A DNA stretch of 64,000 bases from Tubulanus polymorphus. Taxonomy: Eukaryota; Nemertea; Palaeonemertea; Tubulaniformes; Tubulanidae. A program made the position numbers and the translations under genes. Shown here one piece after another: positions 22,897 through 32,259 of the stretch (positions are counted from its first letter, which is position 1; each line of letters starts with the position of its first letter). The stretch spans positions 6,999,414 through 7,063,413 of the forward strand of contig NC_134034.1 in the NCBI RefSeq assembly GCF_964204645.1, written 5' to 3'. The notes below the pieces were generated by a model that saw only the letters and a list, made by a program, of their open reading frames with translations, was not told the origin of the DNA and ran no database searches.

Positions 22897-23805
22897 ATGG
22901 ATGAGAAGATACCATGCGAAATTTGTGGTGAACTTCTAAGAAAAAGTAATATGGCTCGACGTATGAAAAAACATGAAGAAAATTATAAACCCCCTAAACT
23001 AAACTGCCCAAAATGTAATAAACTATTCTCAAGAAATTATGTTAAAAAACATTCAGTGAAGTGTAAAATTAATGGCGCAACGGCTAATGTTGATAGTAAT
23101 GAAAGTAATAGTAATTCTGTTGAAGTTGAACCTGAAGTTATTTGGAAAAGACCTTTCTTATTCTATGATAAGGATAATATAAAAGATCATTTCTGTAAGC
23201 CTTGTCGAATAAAATATAGCCCTGAAAATATAGAAGATTGGGAGAATCATCAATTTCGTAAAGCACATATAGATAAAATTTCTAATAAATTTGAAACTGA
23301 ATTCAATGAAAGAAAAAATAGTTTATTAGAAAAAATAAAATATGAGAAAACGTTACCAGATAATGAAGAAACAGTTGAAAAGTTAGAAAAACAATATAAT
23401 GAATTAACAAGAAAAACATATTATTGTAAATATTGTAAATTGATTATTACAACAAGTAATTCAAATCTACATAATAGAACAATAAAACATAAAGAAAACG
23501 TAAGAAAATACCAAGAGCTTAATGAAGATCTATTACCAATAAATTATAAACGAAAATGTCCACAATGTAGTTATGCGACCTTAAGACAAGAAGGTACTGT
23601 GTTATTTTGTAATGAATGTGGATGGCAAAAGAATTTATTGGGTGGAGAAAAAACTAGAAATTTTCTCATAGATCCAAAATTAAATTATCTTGATGAAATT
23701 CAATTATATTACCTATGGCTGACAACAAGTTACCATAATGTGTTGTATCCACCAAAACAGCAGCGATTTCGGCGATCAGCACGGTCTTGTCACAAGTGTA
23801 GTTGA
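22897..23805 (+). CDS. E2: zinc-finger protein, 3' truncated
   Basis: Divergent from the penton-like gene, starting in 'CTTAATAAATGG'. At least five Cys/His zinc sites are visible: C7/C10 ('CEICG'), C38/C41 ('CPKC'), C99/C102 ('CKPC'), C177/C180 ('CKYCK') with a His pair, and a C-terminal ribbon ('CPQC' ... 'CNECG') near residues 222-239. A charged coiled-coil segment lies at about 125-170. The last ~28 codons (after about 23,718) are host repeat sequence, so the true C-terminus is missing. It shares the C2H2 style of the 394-aa E3 protein but is not the same gene; E3 has no equivalent upstream of its penton gene. DNA-binding role inferred. Confidence 0.7.
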   Translation: MDEKIPCEICGELLRKSNMARRMKKHEENYKPPKLNCPKCNKLFSRNYVKKHSVKCKINGATANVDSNESNSNSVEVEPEVIWKRPFLFYDKDNIKDHFCKPCRIKYSPENIEDWENHQFRKAHIDKISNKFETEFNERKNSLLEKIKYEKTLPDNEETVEKLEKQYNELTRKTYYCKYCKLIITTSNSNLHNRTIKHKENVRKYQELNEDLLPINYKRKCPQCSYATLRQEGTVLFCNECGWQKNLLGGEKTRNFLIDPKLNYLDEIQLYYLWLTTSYHNVLYPPKQQRFRRSARSCHKCS

Positions 23806-23911
23806 GTGCGATCTTCTATTTTGTGGTATGTTTCAGTCACAATCCGTATATCAGCAGCTTCATCTGTACTTGTGTAAGTCACGAGGACTAAAAATTTGGG
23901 TTCTCCACCAT
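23719..23911. other. Host sequence beyond the E2 edge
   Basis: The composition changes sharply at about 23,718, from AT-rich viral to mixed host DNA. No gene is recognised in this stretch. Confidence 0.5.
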
Positions 23912-24290
23912 CTGTAACCGGCTGGTTGTTGTATCTGCAGGCTGGCTGGGGAACTAGCATTTACACCAGCGGTACAGGATTCCATCCATCAGGAACAACA
24001 AGGCAGTTAAACCTTATATGTACAATCTTTATTGCATCCCGGAATGAGAAATGATTATTATAGCTTTACATTGTCTTTATATACAGAATCATGAGTATAA
24101 TGTGAGAACTTGGTGTCAGACAAGTTGTAGACATTAGGACTCACAAACAAACACCTAGTGACATGTTTGAGAGACATTGATTAATCATCGATGAGCACTG
24201 ACTATAGCTAATTATCGTGAAAACATGTTGAGTAATGTCACATGTTGATTACGACCTTAAAGCACATATTGACACTATAGTCATAAGTTA

Positions 24291-24347
<57 letters not shown>

Positions 24348-24480
24348 CATTAATATGTAGTAGAGGTATGAAATATTATGAACTGTTCGATATGACATTG
24401 TAGATCTATATGATTATGAAATATGCAAATTATATCAGGGTGACAGAGCATCATATTGATCCACAGCTAGATTTTCGTAG
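23912..24480 (+). repeat. Dispersed repeat with ATT microsatellite, copy 1
   Basis: Begins near 'AACCGGCTGGTTGTTG' and includes 'GGGGAACTAGCATTTACACC', 'CAGGATTCCATCCATCAGG' and 'CTTTATTGCATCCCGGAATG'. Copies lie at 49,205-49,690 and 55,021-55,390. The ATT run (24,292-24,347) occupies the same place in the 55-kb copy, so it was present when the element spread or grew at a fixed seed. Confidence 0.85.
24292..24347. repeat. (ATT)n microsatellite
   Basis: About 19 perfect ATT triplets ending in ATTATCATTAAT, inside the dispersed repeat above. Confidence 0.95.
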
Positions 24481-25436
24481 TATTTGAAAATGTTTCGTAG
24501 TATTTAGAAATGTTCTTAATGTTGTTTCCGTATGCGTGGGGGTTACGTTAAAGCCGTCAGACAAGAACGTACTAGTAGTAAGAATTACGAAAGTTTTTGT
24601 TTTCATCTACCAACGCAAACCATAAATCAGTCTATAAACAACAATTCTTTCTCGGTTCTTCTGCTGTGAGATCTGGCAAACATTCAGAAAATCTTTATAT
24701 AAAACTTTTAAATAGTTGGAACCATATTTGGTTGGGTCGGAACAATGGAGTGTATTTATAATGAGGCTCGTGAAGGGATCACGCTGATACTTGATGATAT
24801 TCCCGGCTACTATCCGTAAAAGGAAAAACCGGAAGTTTAGGAAGATGTGGTTGTTTTGCCTATCCTGTATTAAAATAGAATTAGTTAAATTGTAGATAAA
24901 ATAATTAGTATAAGTATTTCAAATAATTTAAGAATTGATAATCAATCACAATGTATTCCGAATCGTAGTTAATTATAATAATTAAAAAAGAAACAATGAA
25001 TTTGAACTGTAATTAGAAAAGAAAACAAAGTTTTGAAAAGATATTTTGAGTAATCTAGATGTTGTTTAAGAACAAATTGTTAATAATCGCTAATGTTTTA
25101 GAAAAATTAATTTGTGTTAAATGTTAAAACTAGCTGTCTGAAGTTTCTGTTGTCTGTATGCGCTCGTTGGTAATTCACAGACAATAGCTGCTCTCTCAAC
25201 AACGACTAGCAAGGAGTGAGTAAATCACAACGCGTCATGACAGGAGGGTTGGAAGAAAAAGTTTATATCAGCAAATCAGTTTCTAAACAAGAGCCCCAAG
25301 GGGCACAATGGCCAGCCTGTCAGATTTGCTTTTTATAAATGATGTAATCTGTGGGTTATATTTATCAGTATACACTCCCTGCTCAATGTCATTTACATAG
25401 TACAATCGTGTGTTAACACAGACAGCAGGAGCGAAT
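24481..25436. other. Host spacer, no gene recognised
   Basis: About 0.95 kb without a convincing frame or family match; moderately AT-rich from 24,870 to 25,120. A word 'GAGCCCCAAGGGGCAC' near 25,290 is a short palindrome typical of dispersed repeats. Confidence 0.5.
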
Positions 25437-25604
25437 GTAATATAGAAATACTAAGTTATTGTATTGTTCAACGCCCCCTGGTGGCCATAAACAAAAACCA
25501 ATGAGCTTGAAACTCACCTCAATCATAGAACATGTCATGAGCTACAACTTTCCAATTAATTATGGTAGCAAAATATGCTTAAGTATCAAAATGATGTGGC
25601 AAAA
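25437..25604. repeat. 155-bp family repeat unit
   Basis: One unit of the repeat arrayed at 3,461-4,127, marked by 'CAACGCCCCCTGGTGGCC' and 'AATCATAGAACATGTC'. Confidence 0.8.
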
Positions 25605-27290
25605 CTTTTTTTCCACCTATGAATGAGTACTGATGACCCCAAGATGGCCGCCAATTGCGTTATAATTGCCTGGTCAAAAATACCCTCTCGGATATAAAAG
25701 ATCCTTTTCCAAAGAATACCCATTACAAATTGCAATGAAAAATGGCACACCATTAGAAAGCTACAGGACTTAACATTTTTGGGAACAAAAAAGGTCACAG
25801 GACGGCCATCTTGAGTCCGATCGACCCAATTTTTCTCATGCCGATGGGCCCTCGGGGGATACAAATATATACGAATGATCAAGGTTATTGATAAAAGTGT
25901 CTTCAAAATTTCCCTCGAAAACTTCTAAAATGTGTAAAAAGTGCTGATTTTGGCGAACAACAATGTCTGCCAGTCGGCCATCTTGAATCTGACAGGGCCA
26001 GTTTTTGGCCTGAAGATGTGTCTAGGGTAGATACACGTGTAAACCAAATATCAAGACATTACCTTGAAGCGTCTTCAAAACTTTGGAACTCTCCTGAACT
26101 ATCTAGATGGTTATCTCTCGACTCAATAGCTTCAAGACCCATCTCAAAACAACTTTGTTCCATGCAGCATACCATTAACTCTCGGAATGCGAATTGGATT
26201 TAACATTTTTTTTGGCAGAATAAAATTTGATTGAATTTGCAATTCGAGCACATGGCTAATTAGCATATCAAGTTCATACACTCGATTTGGGAAAAGAAAT
26301 TTTTTGCGAACCTTGCGCAATTGTCAAGGATGAATTTTCTGTAGAGCAAATAAAAATTCCTCCCAAACACCAAATCAACTAAAGATTTCATAAAAATCGA
26401 TCTTGAAATACAATTTTAAATCTTAAAATAAAACCCGGAAGTAAAACAATAGACGATACCGCGGGTTCACGTGAACACCTGATTTCTGTAAACGAAATGT
26501 TGGTTGTGACAAATTGTTCGGACGGTTTTAGGTGGTAATAAGTATGGAAACGTAACGACCATGGTCGACTTATTCACACTTATTATATGAAATCAGGCCT
26601 ATGTGATATCCACATTTTGACTTTTTTACTCTCCAGACCTCCCTGATATAGAAATAAAAAATTTTGGTGGTACGAATAGTGCAATCACAGCGCCGACGGC
26701 GACAGAGCCGTGTCAGAGATCGGCGGAGTGAAAATTGCGGAGGTGGACGAACACGAAGAAGTAGGCTATTGAGCTACTTGAATGCTGGCGCGGCCCCGAC
26801 GCTTTTCGTTGATTAAGTAGTACAAATATCAAGCAATGGGTTTTCACAATCTACCGCCGGTGTTTACCGGATTTCAATATCACTCCAAAATTCAAAGAAA
26901 CCTCGAAATATCGAACCGCAACACTTTCGGTAGATATCCGCAGCTACCCAACCGGGAAACTTATTTGTTGATAGCATCGATAAAATCCATCATCTTCTCC
27001 CGTCAAGGGATTCGAACCCACTAAGCTAAAGCCGTGCCAGAATCGGGTCGGGCCAATCACAGCGCTTGTAACAAACCACATTAGGCTTCTGTGGAATTTC
27101 CCAGTAAATGGGCCAATCAGCGAACACGTAGCGAACGCGGAAGTATTGTCGCGTGTTGATACATGACGTCATGCGCAAAAGCGCCAGTAATGAAATCACG
27201 ATAATTCACGTGAACAGCTGCTGATATTTTTAGATAAACCAATCACAGGGAAGACACAACTTCCCGATTGGCTGATAAAAATTGAAATTT
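25605..27290 (+). mobile_element. LINE-like retroelement 3' portion, copy 1
   Basis: Matches 56,258-58,140 in the same orientation. Near 26,080-26,175 it encodes, across frames, the typical LINE ORF2 C-terminus: 'KLWNS', then a 'SFKTHLKTTLFHAAYH' block and a stop. The downstream ~1.1 kb is untranslated tail. A minus-strand pair of RNA polymerase III-like boxes lies at 27,007-27,028. This copy has a base deletion before 'SFKTHLK', so the tail frame is broken. It ends abruptly at about 27,290 against viral E3 sequence. Confidence 0.75.
27007..27028 (-). promoter_or_regulatory. Fused tRNA-like A and B boxes (copy 1)
   Basis: On the minus strand 'TAGCTTAGTGG' fits the pol III A box (TRGYNNARNGG), and overlapping it 'GGTTCGAATCC' fits the B box. 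The normal 30-40 nt spacing is absent. The same arrangement occurs at 57,878-57,899. Either a tRNA-derived SINE head with an internal deletion, or chance conservation in a repeat. Confidence 0.45.
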
Positions 27291-27493
27291 TCCCGATTGA
27301 TTTATTGAATTATGGAATAATGATCCAAATAATGAACAATACGTTGAGGATCCGATGTTTATACTAGAAAATGATTCTATTTGAACCTATATACATTCAA
27401 TGTACAGAGCTATGGAATAAATCTATAAATTCACAGCTGTTACAGCTGTTACTATGAATCATTATTACAAACATGCAAAAATACGTATAATAA
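27291..27493 (+). other. E3 left edge, with duplicated HNH gene tail
   Basis: No terminal motif of the kind seen at 49,769 or in the 44,939 palindrome is found. Instead 27,313-27,355 repeats the end of the HNH gene ('GGAATAATGATCCAAATAAT' and 'CAATACGTTGAGGAT'), in the same orientation and just upstream of that gene. This indicates a rearranged or truncated left terminus. Confidence 0.6.
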
Positions 27494-28168
27494 ATGGAAC
27501 CAGAACAACCACAAACTATCAATATTACAAATAACACTGGTGTTATAAACATATACTACAAGAAGTGTTCTAAGTGTGAATTAGATAAATCATTAACAGA
27601 ATTTAGTAAGCGTAAGATTAGCAAAGATGGTTTTCAATATTATTGTAAAACTTGTATTAAACTATATACCAAACAATATCGAGAAGATAATAGAGAATCT
27701 TATAATGATTATATGACAGAATATATGAGAGAAAGATATCAAACAGATCTTAATTTTAGATTGAAACAATGCTTAAGGACTAGATTAACACAATTATTCA
27801 ACAAAGAAACACATTCAGAAACACTATCTAATTTATTGGGTTGTTCAGATGAATTTCTCAAATCATGGATTATATTTCAATTCGATGATAAAATGAATAT
27901 AGATAATTATGGGGATTATTACCATATTGATCACGTGTTACCAATATCTAAATTTAACATGAACGATGAATACAATAAAAAACTTATTTGGGGTTGGAAA
28001 AATTTAAGGCCTTTAGAAAAGAAAGAAAATCAAACCAAATCTAATAAACTAGATTTACAGTTATATTTAGAACAGTTAACAAAAGCAAAGAAATTTATTG
28101 ATCAATGGAATAATGATCCAAATAATAAACAATACGTTGAGGAATTTGATATCAAGGATCCGAAATGA
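27494..28168 (+). CDS. E3: HNH endonuclease, 224 aa
   Basis: Two CxxC pairs (C25/C28 and C51/C54) form an N-terminal zinc ribbon. The HNH core is 'HIDHVLPIS' (H147 as likely catalytic His), then 'NLRPLEKKEN' (N170, N179) and K182, in the order of the HNH/His-Me nuclease family found in phages and giant viruses. The frame is full length, starting in 'ATAATAAATGG'. A broken homologue starts at 49,899 in E4 next to a terminal-repeat sequence, so the gene sits at the end of the element. Possible roles are homing, genome processing or host DNA cleavage; the sequence does not decide. Confidence 0.85.
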   Translation: MEPEQPQTINITNNTGVINIYYKKCSKCELDKSLTEFSKRKISKDGFQYYCKTCIKLYTKQYREDNRESYNDYMTEYMRERYQTDLNFRLKQCLRTRLTQLFNKETHSETLSNLLGCSDEFLKSWIIFQFDDKMNIDNYGDYYHIDHVLPISKFNMNDEYNKKLIWGWKNLRPLEKKENQTKSNKLDLQLYLEQLTKAKKFIDQWNNDPNNKQYVEEFDIKDPK

Positions 28169-28260
28169 CTTATCTGGACAGTTATAACTACTGCTCCTAA
28201 TAGATGGTGCCATAAACAGCACCCATACAGTGATAGACAAAAGTAGTGAGATATCAAATC
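28155..28260 (+). other. Conserved viral intergenic block (reference copy)
   Basis: Overlaps the HNH stop. It is strongly conserved with 20,090-20,205 (inverted) and partly with 51,484-51,560. Here the short frame from ATGACTTATCTG ends after 11 codons, because an extra base separates it from the downstream frame ending '..WCHKQHPYSDRQK'. It is followed by the CTAGT-rich region. It may be a decayed micro-gene or a cis element. Confidence 0.65.
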
Positions 28261-28500
28261 CTAATTTAAATAAAATATAATAAAAAAACAATAACTTCAA
28301 CTGCTAGTGAATTCTATTATATTTTTAATATTTTCTTTTCAAAAAGAGAATACTTTATATTTTGAATAGATCCGAATAGAAATTCTTTAAATTCAAATAG
28401 CTAGTATCAGTAGTCAATACTAGAGTTCTTTAACTTTAACTATCTAGTATCATTTGAAGAATACTTATAATATTTTTTTTGCTTTTTTTCTCTAATATAA
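28261..28500 (+). promoter_or_regulatory. E3: CTAGT-rich region before the membrane-anchored gene
   Basis: Contains repeated 'GCTAGTATCA', 'AATACTAGAG' and 'ATCTAGTATCAT' words and a T-run (TTTTTTTTGCTTTTTTT) that leads to 'CTCTAATATAAATGTC'. The same design, with duplicated units, is found at 52,480-52,780 before the E4 homologue and at 18,844-19,170 in E1. Likely promoter or other cis region, inferred from conservation of position. Confidence 0.55.
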
Positions 28501-29490
28501 ATGTCAAAGAAATCTAATAAGAATAGTATTGATATTGAAAACACATTAGATGATTTAGGTATTAGTGATAATAAAGATACAGTTGTTTCTAATTCTATTC
28601 AAGTTAATAACAATATTGATTATGAATACTATTTATATTGTAAGCATCATCTTGAATTATTAATTGCTGGCGGGAAATCTAAGGACTTCTTAGGAAAAAT
28701 AATAACTTTTCAAGAACTAGACTCTATGAAACCCGATAAAGTAATAAAATATTTTAAGATTTATGAAGAGGCAAGATTATCTAAAATAAATGATTCTATT
28801 TTGAATGGTATTGTCAAATGTTATTCTAAGTTATGTAACCAGTTAATACCAATTGATGATGAAAATAAATTATATAGTGATTTAAAAAATGACTACTTAG
28901 TTATGGCTGAATTACAAAAATGGGTTGGATATGCTTCATTTCAATTGGGATCGGTTATGACATTAATTTCTACTGGCGTCATAACATTTTCGAACATCAA
29001 GCCTATGGAATATAAATCAGGTAAGAACGAAACAGATGTACTACAACCAAACGTCGAAACAGAAAATGAATCGGAACAAAAATTAACTAAAATAAATGAG
29101 TGATGGAGTTAAGAAAAAGGTTAGATCCGATAAACAAATTAAATGGGCAAGAGAATTAGGTAAAAGATCTTCAGAATTAAAAAAGCTAAGAAAAAGAAAT
29201 TAACTGACATAAATGAATCACAGAAATTATCTGATGATGCCGTACGGCACCCACACGGTGGTAATGATTCAAATAATAATCCATCTAATTCTTCTAATAG
29301 TGGAAGAAATAATTACTTATATATTACAATTGGGTTAATCACAATTTTTATATTCTCCGGTGTAATATATAAATCAAAATTCAATTCTGATGATAAAGAT
29401 GATTCCAATGATGATAAACCTATTATACCAGAAAATAAGTCAAATCATAAATCAAATGAAAATAAATCTAAAATATTATTAATGGATTAA
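28501..29490 (+). pseudogene. E3: C-terminally membrane-anchored protein, frame interrupted
   Basis: Codons 1-200 are open (28,501-29,103), with a hydrophobic stretch near residues 152-170 ('LGSVMTLISTGVITFS'). The homologous protein then continues in another frame (29,096-29,203) and returns to the first frame to end at 29,488-29,490. This last part carries a membrane segment ('YLYITIGLITIFIFSGVIY') and an acidic tail ending 'LLMD'. E1 has the same protein in one frame. The two shifts compensate each other, so decay by two indels is the simplest reading. However, each break carries an 'ATAAATGA' word, so short overlapping genes cannot be excluded. No known family; a virion membrane or receptor-type protein is only a guess. 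Confidence 0.7.
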
Positions 29491-29496
29491 AATAAG

Positions 29497-30582
29497 ATGA
29501 AAAAAGAACAATATTTAAGAGATTTATATTATAACCCAGAAAGTGAAGTATCATATTCTAACGTTTCAGAATTATGGAATAAAATTAAATCTGATAATAG
29601 CAATATAAAATATAGTGAATTAAAATCATGGTTACAAAATCAACCAACATATCAAATCCACAAGAAAATGGATAAAAAATATTTAACAAGAAAAGTAATG
29701 GTTTCATATATTGACCAACAATGGCAAGCTGATTTAATTGATATGAAGAACTTAGAGGAATACAACAAAGGATATTTTTGGATACTAAATGTTATAGATA
29801 TATTCAGTAGATACGCATGGAGTATCCCGATTAAAAATAAAACTGGTATAGAAGTAACAAATGCTTTTAAATCTATATTTAAAGAAGCTATCCCAGATAA
29901 AATACAATTTGATGAAGGTAAGGAATTTTATAACAAACATTTTAAAAAACTATCAACTGATAACGATGTAGAATATTTTTCAACACATTCAGATAAAAAA
30001 GCATCTGTTATAGAAAGATTTAATAAAACATTGAAAACTAGAATGTGGAAATATTTTACTGCTAATGAAACATATAAATATATCGATGTGTTAGATGATT
30101 TAGTGAAAGGTTATAATAATTCTAAACATAGTTCTATAAATATGAAACCTATACAAGCTAGAAAAGAAGAAAATTCAGAAATAGTTTGGAATAATTTATA
30201 TGGAGCATTTGTTACACATGATTTTGGAGAACCTAAATTTAAAATTGGACAACACGTAAGAATTTCTAAATATAGAAAAACATTTTATAAAGGTTATACC
30301 CCTAATTTTACTGAAGAAATATTCAAGATTAAAAAGATAATATTAACTAAACCATTTGTTTATAAATTGTTTGATTTAAAAGATGAAGAAATATTAGGTT
30401 ATTTTTATGAACAAGAATTATCATTAGTACCAAATCCAGATGAAATAGAATACAAAATAGAAAAGGTATTAAAAACAAAAACTCTTAAAGGAAAAAAGTA
30501 TTCTTTGGTGAAATATAAAGGATATGATGATAAATTTAATGAATGGATTTTATCTAGTAAAATTAAAAGAATAAATGAATAA
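29497..30582 (+). CDS. E3: retrovirus-type integrase with chromodomain, 361 aa
   Basis: DDE catalytic core: D79 in 'WQADLID', D139 in 'IQFDEGKEF', E173 in 'ASVIERFNKTL'. These are in the order and contexts of Polinton/adintovirus and Ty3-type integrases, with 33 residues between the last two. 'ARKEEN.EIVW' and an SH3-like region follow at 220-310. Residues about 317-360 form a chromodomain ('IEKVLKTK', 'KYKGYDDKFNEW'), expected to steer integration to marked chromatin. The gene is intact. The start ATG lacks the TAAATG motif (reads AAATAAGATG), although the E1 copy has it. It overlaps the ATPase start by 8 nt. Inserts the linear element into host DNA. Confidence 0.93.
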   Translation: MKKEQYLRDLYYNPESEVSYSNVSELWNKIKSDNSNIKYSELKSWLQNQPTYQIHKKMDKKYLTRKVMVSYIDQQWQADLIDMKNLEEYNKGYFWILNVIDIFSRYAWSIPIKNKTGIEVTNAFKSIFKEAIPDKIQFDEGKEFYNKHFKKLSTDNDVEYFSTHSDKKASVIERFNKTLKTRMWKYFTANETYKYIDVLDDLVKGYNNSKHSSINMKPIQARKEENSEIVWNNLYGAFVTHDFGEPKFKIGQHVRISKYRKTFYKGYTPNFTEEIFKIKKIILTKPFVYKLFDLKDEEILGYFYEQELSLVPNPDEIEYKIEKVLKTKTLKGKKYSLVKYKGYDDKFNEWILSSKIKRINE

Positions 30583-31189
30583 AGATTTGTTTATATTTGA
30601 ACCGCATAATATGTTAGTTACTGGAGTTACAAATTGTGGTAAAACACACTTCATATTAGATTTATTAGAAACTATTTATAAAAATCATTTCGATAATATA
30701 ATATTATTCTGCCCAACTTATGAAATGAATGAAACGTATAATAGAGATATAGTTTTTAAAGATAAAAAGTTTATTATATTAAATTCTAAAACAGTGAAAG
30801 ATAATTTAGATAATTGTATAAAAATTGCATTAGATATTTATAAAGGATCTAATACATTATTTATTATTGATGATTGCGCAAATTTACATGATTCTAAAAT
30901 TAGAGAAAGTGAGTTGTGTTATTTAGCTTTCTCTGGTAGACATTTTGGGATAACAACTTGGGTTTTAAATCAGAAATATAATTCAATTGTGAAAGATTTT
31001 AGAGAGAATATAAGATTTCTAGTTTTATTCTACAACAAAGATAGAAAATCTATGCAACAATCATTGGAAGAAAATCGAATTATACCTCCTGAATTACATG
31101 ATGAATATATGAATAAATTAAAGAATAATAAAGGTTCAAAATTATTACTGAGATTACAATTTCCATATGAATATAAATTTATAAAATAA
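30575..31189 (+). CDS. E3: FtsK/HerA-type genome-packaging ATPase, 204 aa
   Basis: Walker A 'GVTNCGKT' at residues 17-24, Walker B 'TLFIIDD' at 94-100 and a polar sensor in 'VLNQKYN' near 132. Arginines at 143 and 147 are candidate arginine fingers. The size and motif order fit the A32-like ATPases of Polintons, adintoviruses and virophages, which pump DNA into the capsid. Start codon in 'GAATAAATGAATAA', overlapping the integrase stop, so the two are probably expressed together. The frame is full length with no breaks. Last gene of the rightward set. Confidence 0.93.
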   Translation: MNKDLFIFEPHNMLVTGVTNCGKTHFILDLLETIYKNHFDNIILFCPTYEMNETYNRDIVFKDKKFIILNSKTVKDNLDNCIKIALDIYKGSNTLFIIDDCANLHDSKIRESELCYLAFSGRHFGITTWVLNQKYNSIVKDFRENIRFLVLFYNKDRKSMQQSLEENRIIPPELHDEYMNKLKNNKGSKLLLRLQFPYEYKFIK

Positions 31190-32259
31190 CTATTTGTATA
31201 CCTATGTATTAGATATGTATTAGATATGTATTATATACCTCCCCTAATGTCTTTATTATCTTTAGTACTTTAGTACTTTTAGTACATAAAGAATTAATCT
31301 TTATTTTATTAGTAGTGAATAAAATAAAATAGAACTACTAAACTACTAAAGATAATAAAGACATAACAAACACCATAGATTTATCATTACTGAATCAAAT
31401 ATATATAATAAATCTGTAAGATAAATAAATTTATGATATTTATTACATCTATATGTGTTTGTTATGTCTTTATTATCTTTAGTAGGTTTAGTACTTTTAG
31501 TACATAAAGAATAAATCTTTATTTGATTAGTACTTAGAAAAATAAATATATAAATAATTTTTATAAATGATAAATATATGATATATATAATAAATATGTG
31601 TGATAAATAGATTTAATTATTGAAACGGTAATATATAAAATCCATCAGATGAATAAATATATATATTTATATCTTTATTATCTTTAGTAGTTTAGTAGTT
31701 TTAAAAATAATTTTATTCACTACTAATAAAATAAAGATTTATTCTTTATGTACTAAAAGTACTAAACTACTAAAGATAATAAAGACATAACAAACACCAT
31801 AGATTTATCATTACTGAATCAAATATATATAATAAATCTGTAAGATAAATAAATTTATGATATTTATTACATCTATATGTGTTTGTTATGTCTTTATTAT
31901 CTTTAGTAGGTTTAGTACTTTTAGTACATAAAGAATAAATCTTTATTTGATTAGTACTTAGAAAAATAAATATATAAATAATTTTTATAAATGATAAATA
32001 TATGATATATATAATAAATATGTGTGATAAATAGATTTAATTATTGAAACAGTAATATATAAAATCCATCAGATGAATAAATATAATTATTGAAACAGTG
32101 TTATATATATATGTATGTCTTTATTATCTTTAGTAGTTTAGTAGTTTTAAAAATAATTTTATTCACTACTAATAAAATAAAGATTTATTCTTTATGTACT
32201 AAAAGTACTAAACTACTAAAGACAATAAAGACACAAAGGTATTATATTCATATTTTAAA
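31190..32259. repeat. E3: convergent intergenic region with AT-rich palindromes
   Basis: About 1.07 kb between the two convergent gene sets. Words such as 'TTTAGTACTTTTAGTACATA' and 'CTACTAAAGATAATAAAGAC' recur in both orientations and can form long stem-loops (for example 31,255-31,375, 31,675-31,795 and 32,115-32,235). About 31,340-31,665 is repeated nearly unchanged at 31,760-32,085, about 422 bp apart. Nothing coding. Likely transcription end signals for both strands and/or a replication feature; the sequence alone cannot tell. Confidence 0.85.

Noticed and set aside
27000-27050. A functional tRNA gene
   Set aside because: Only the T-arm-like B box and an A-box word are present, with no room for anticodon arm or acceptor stem.
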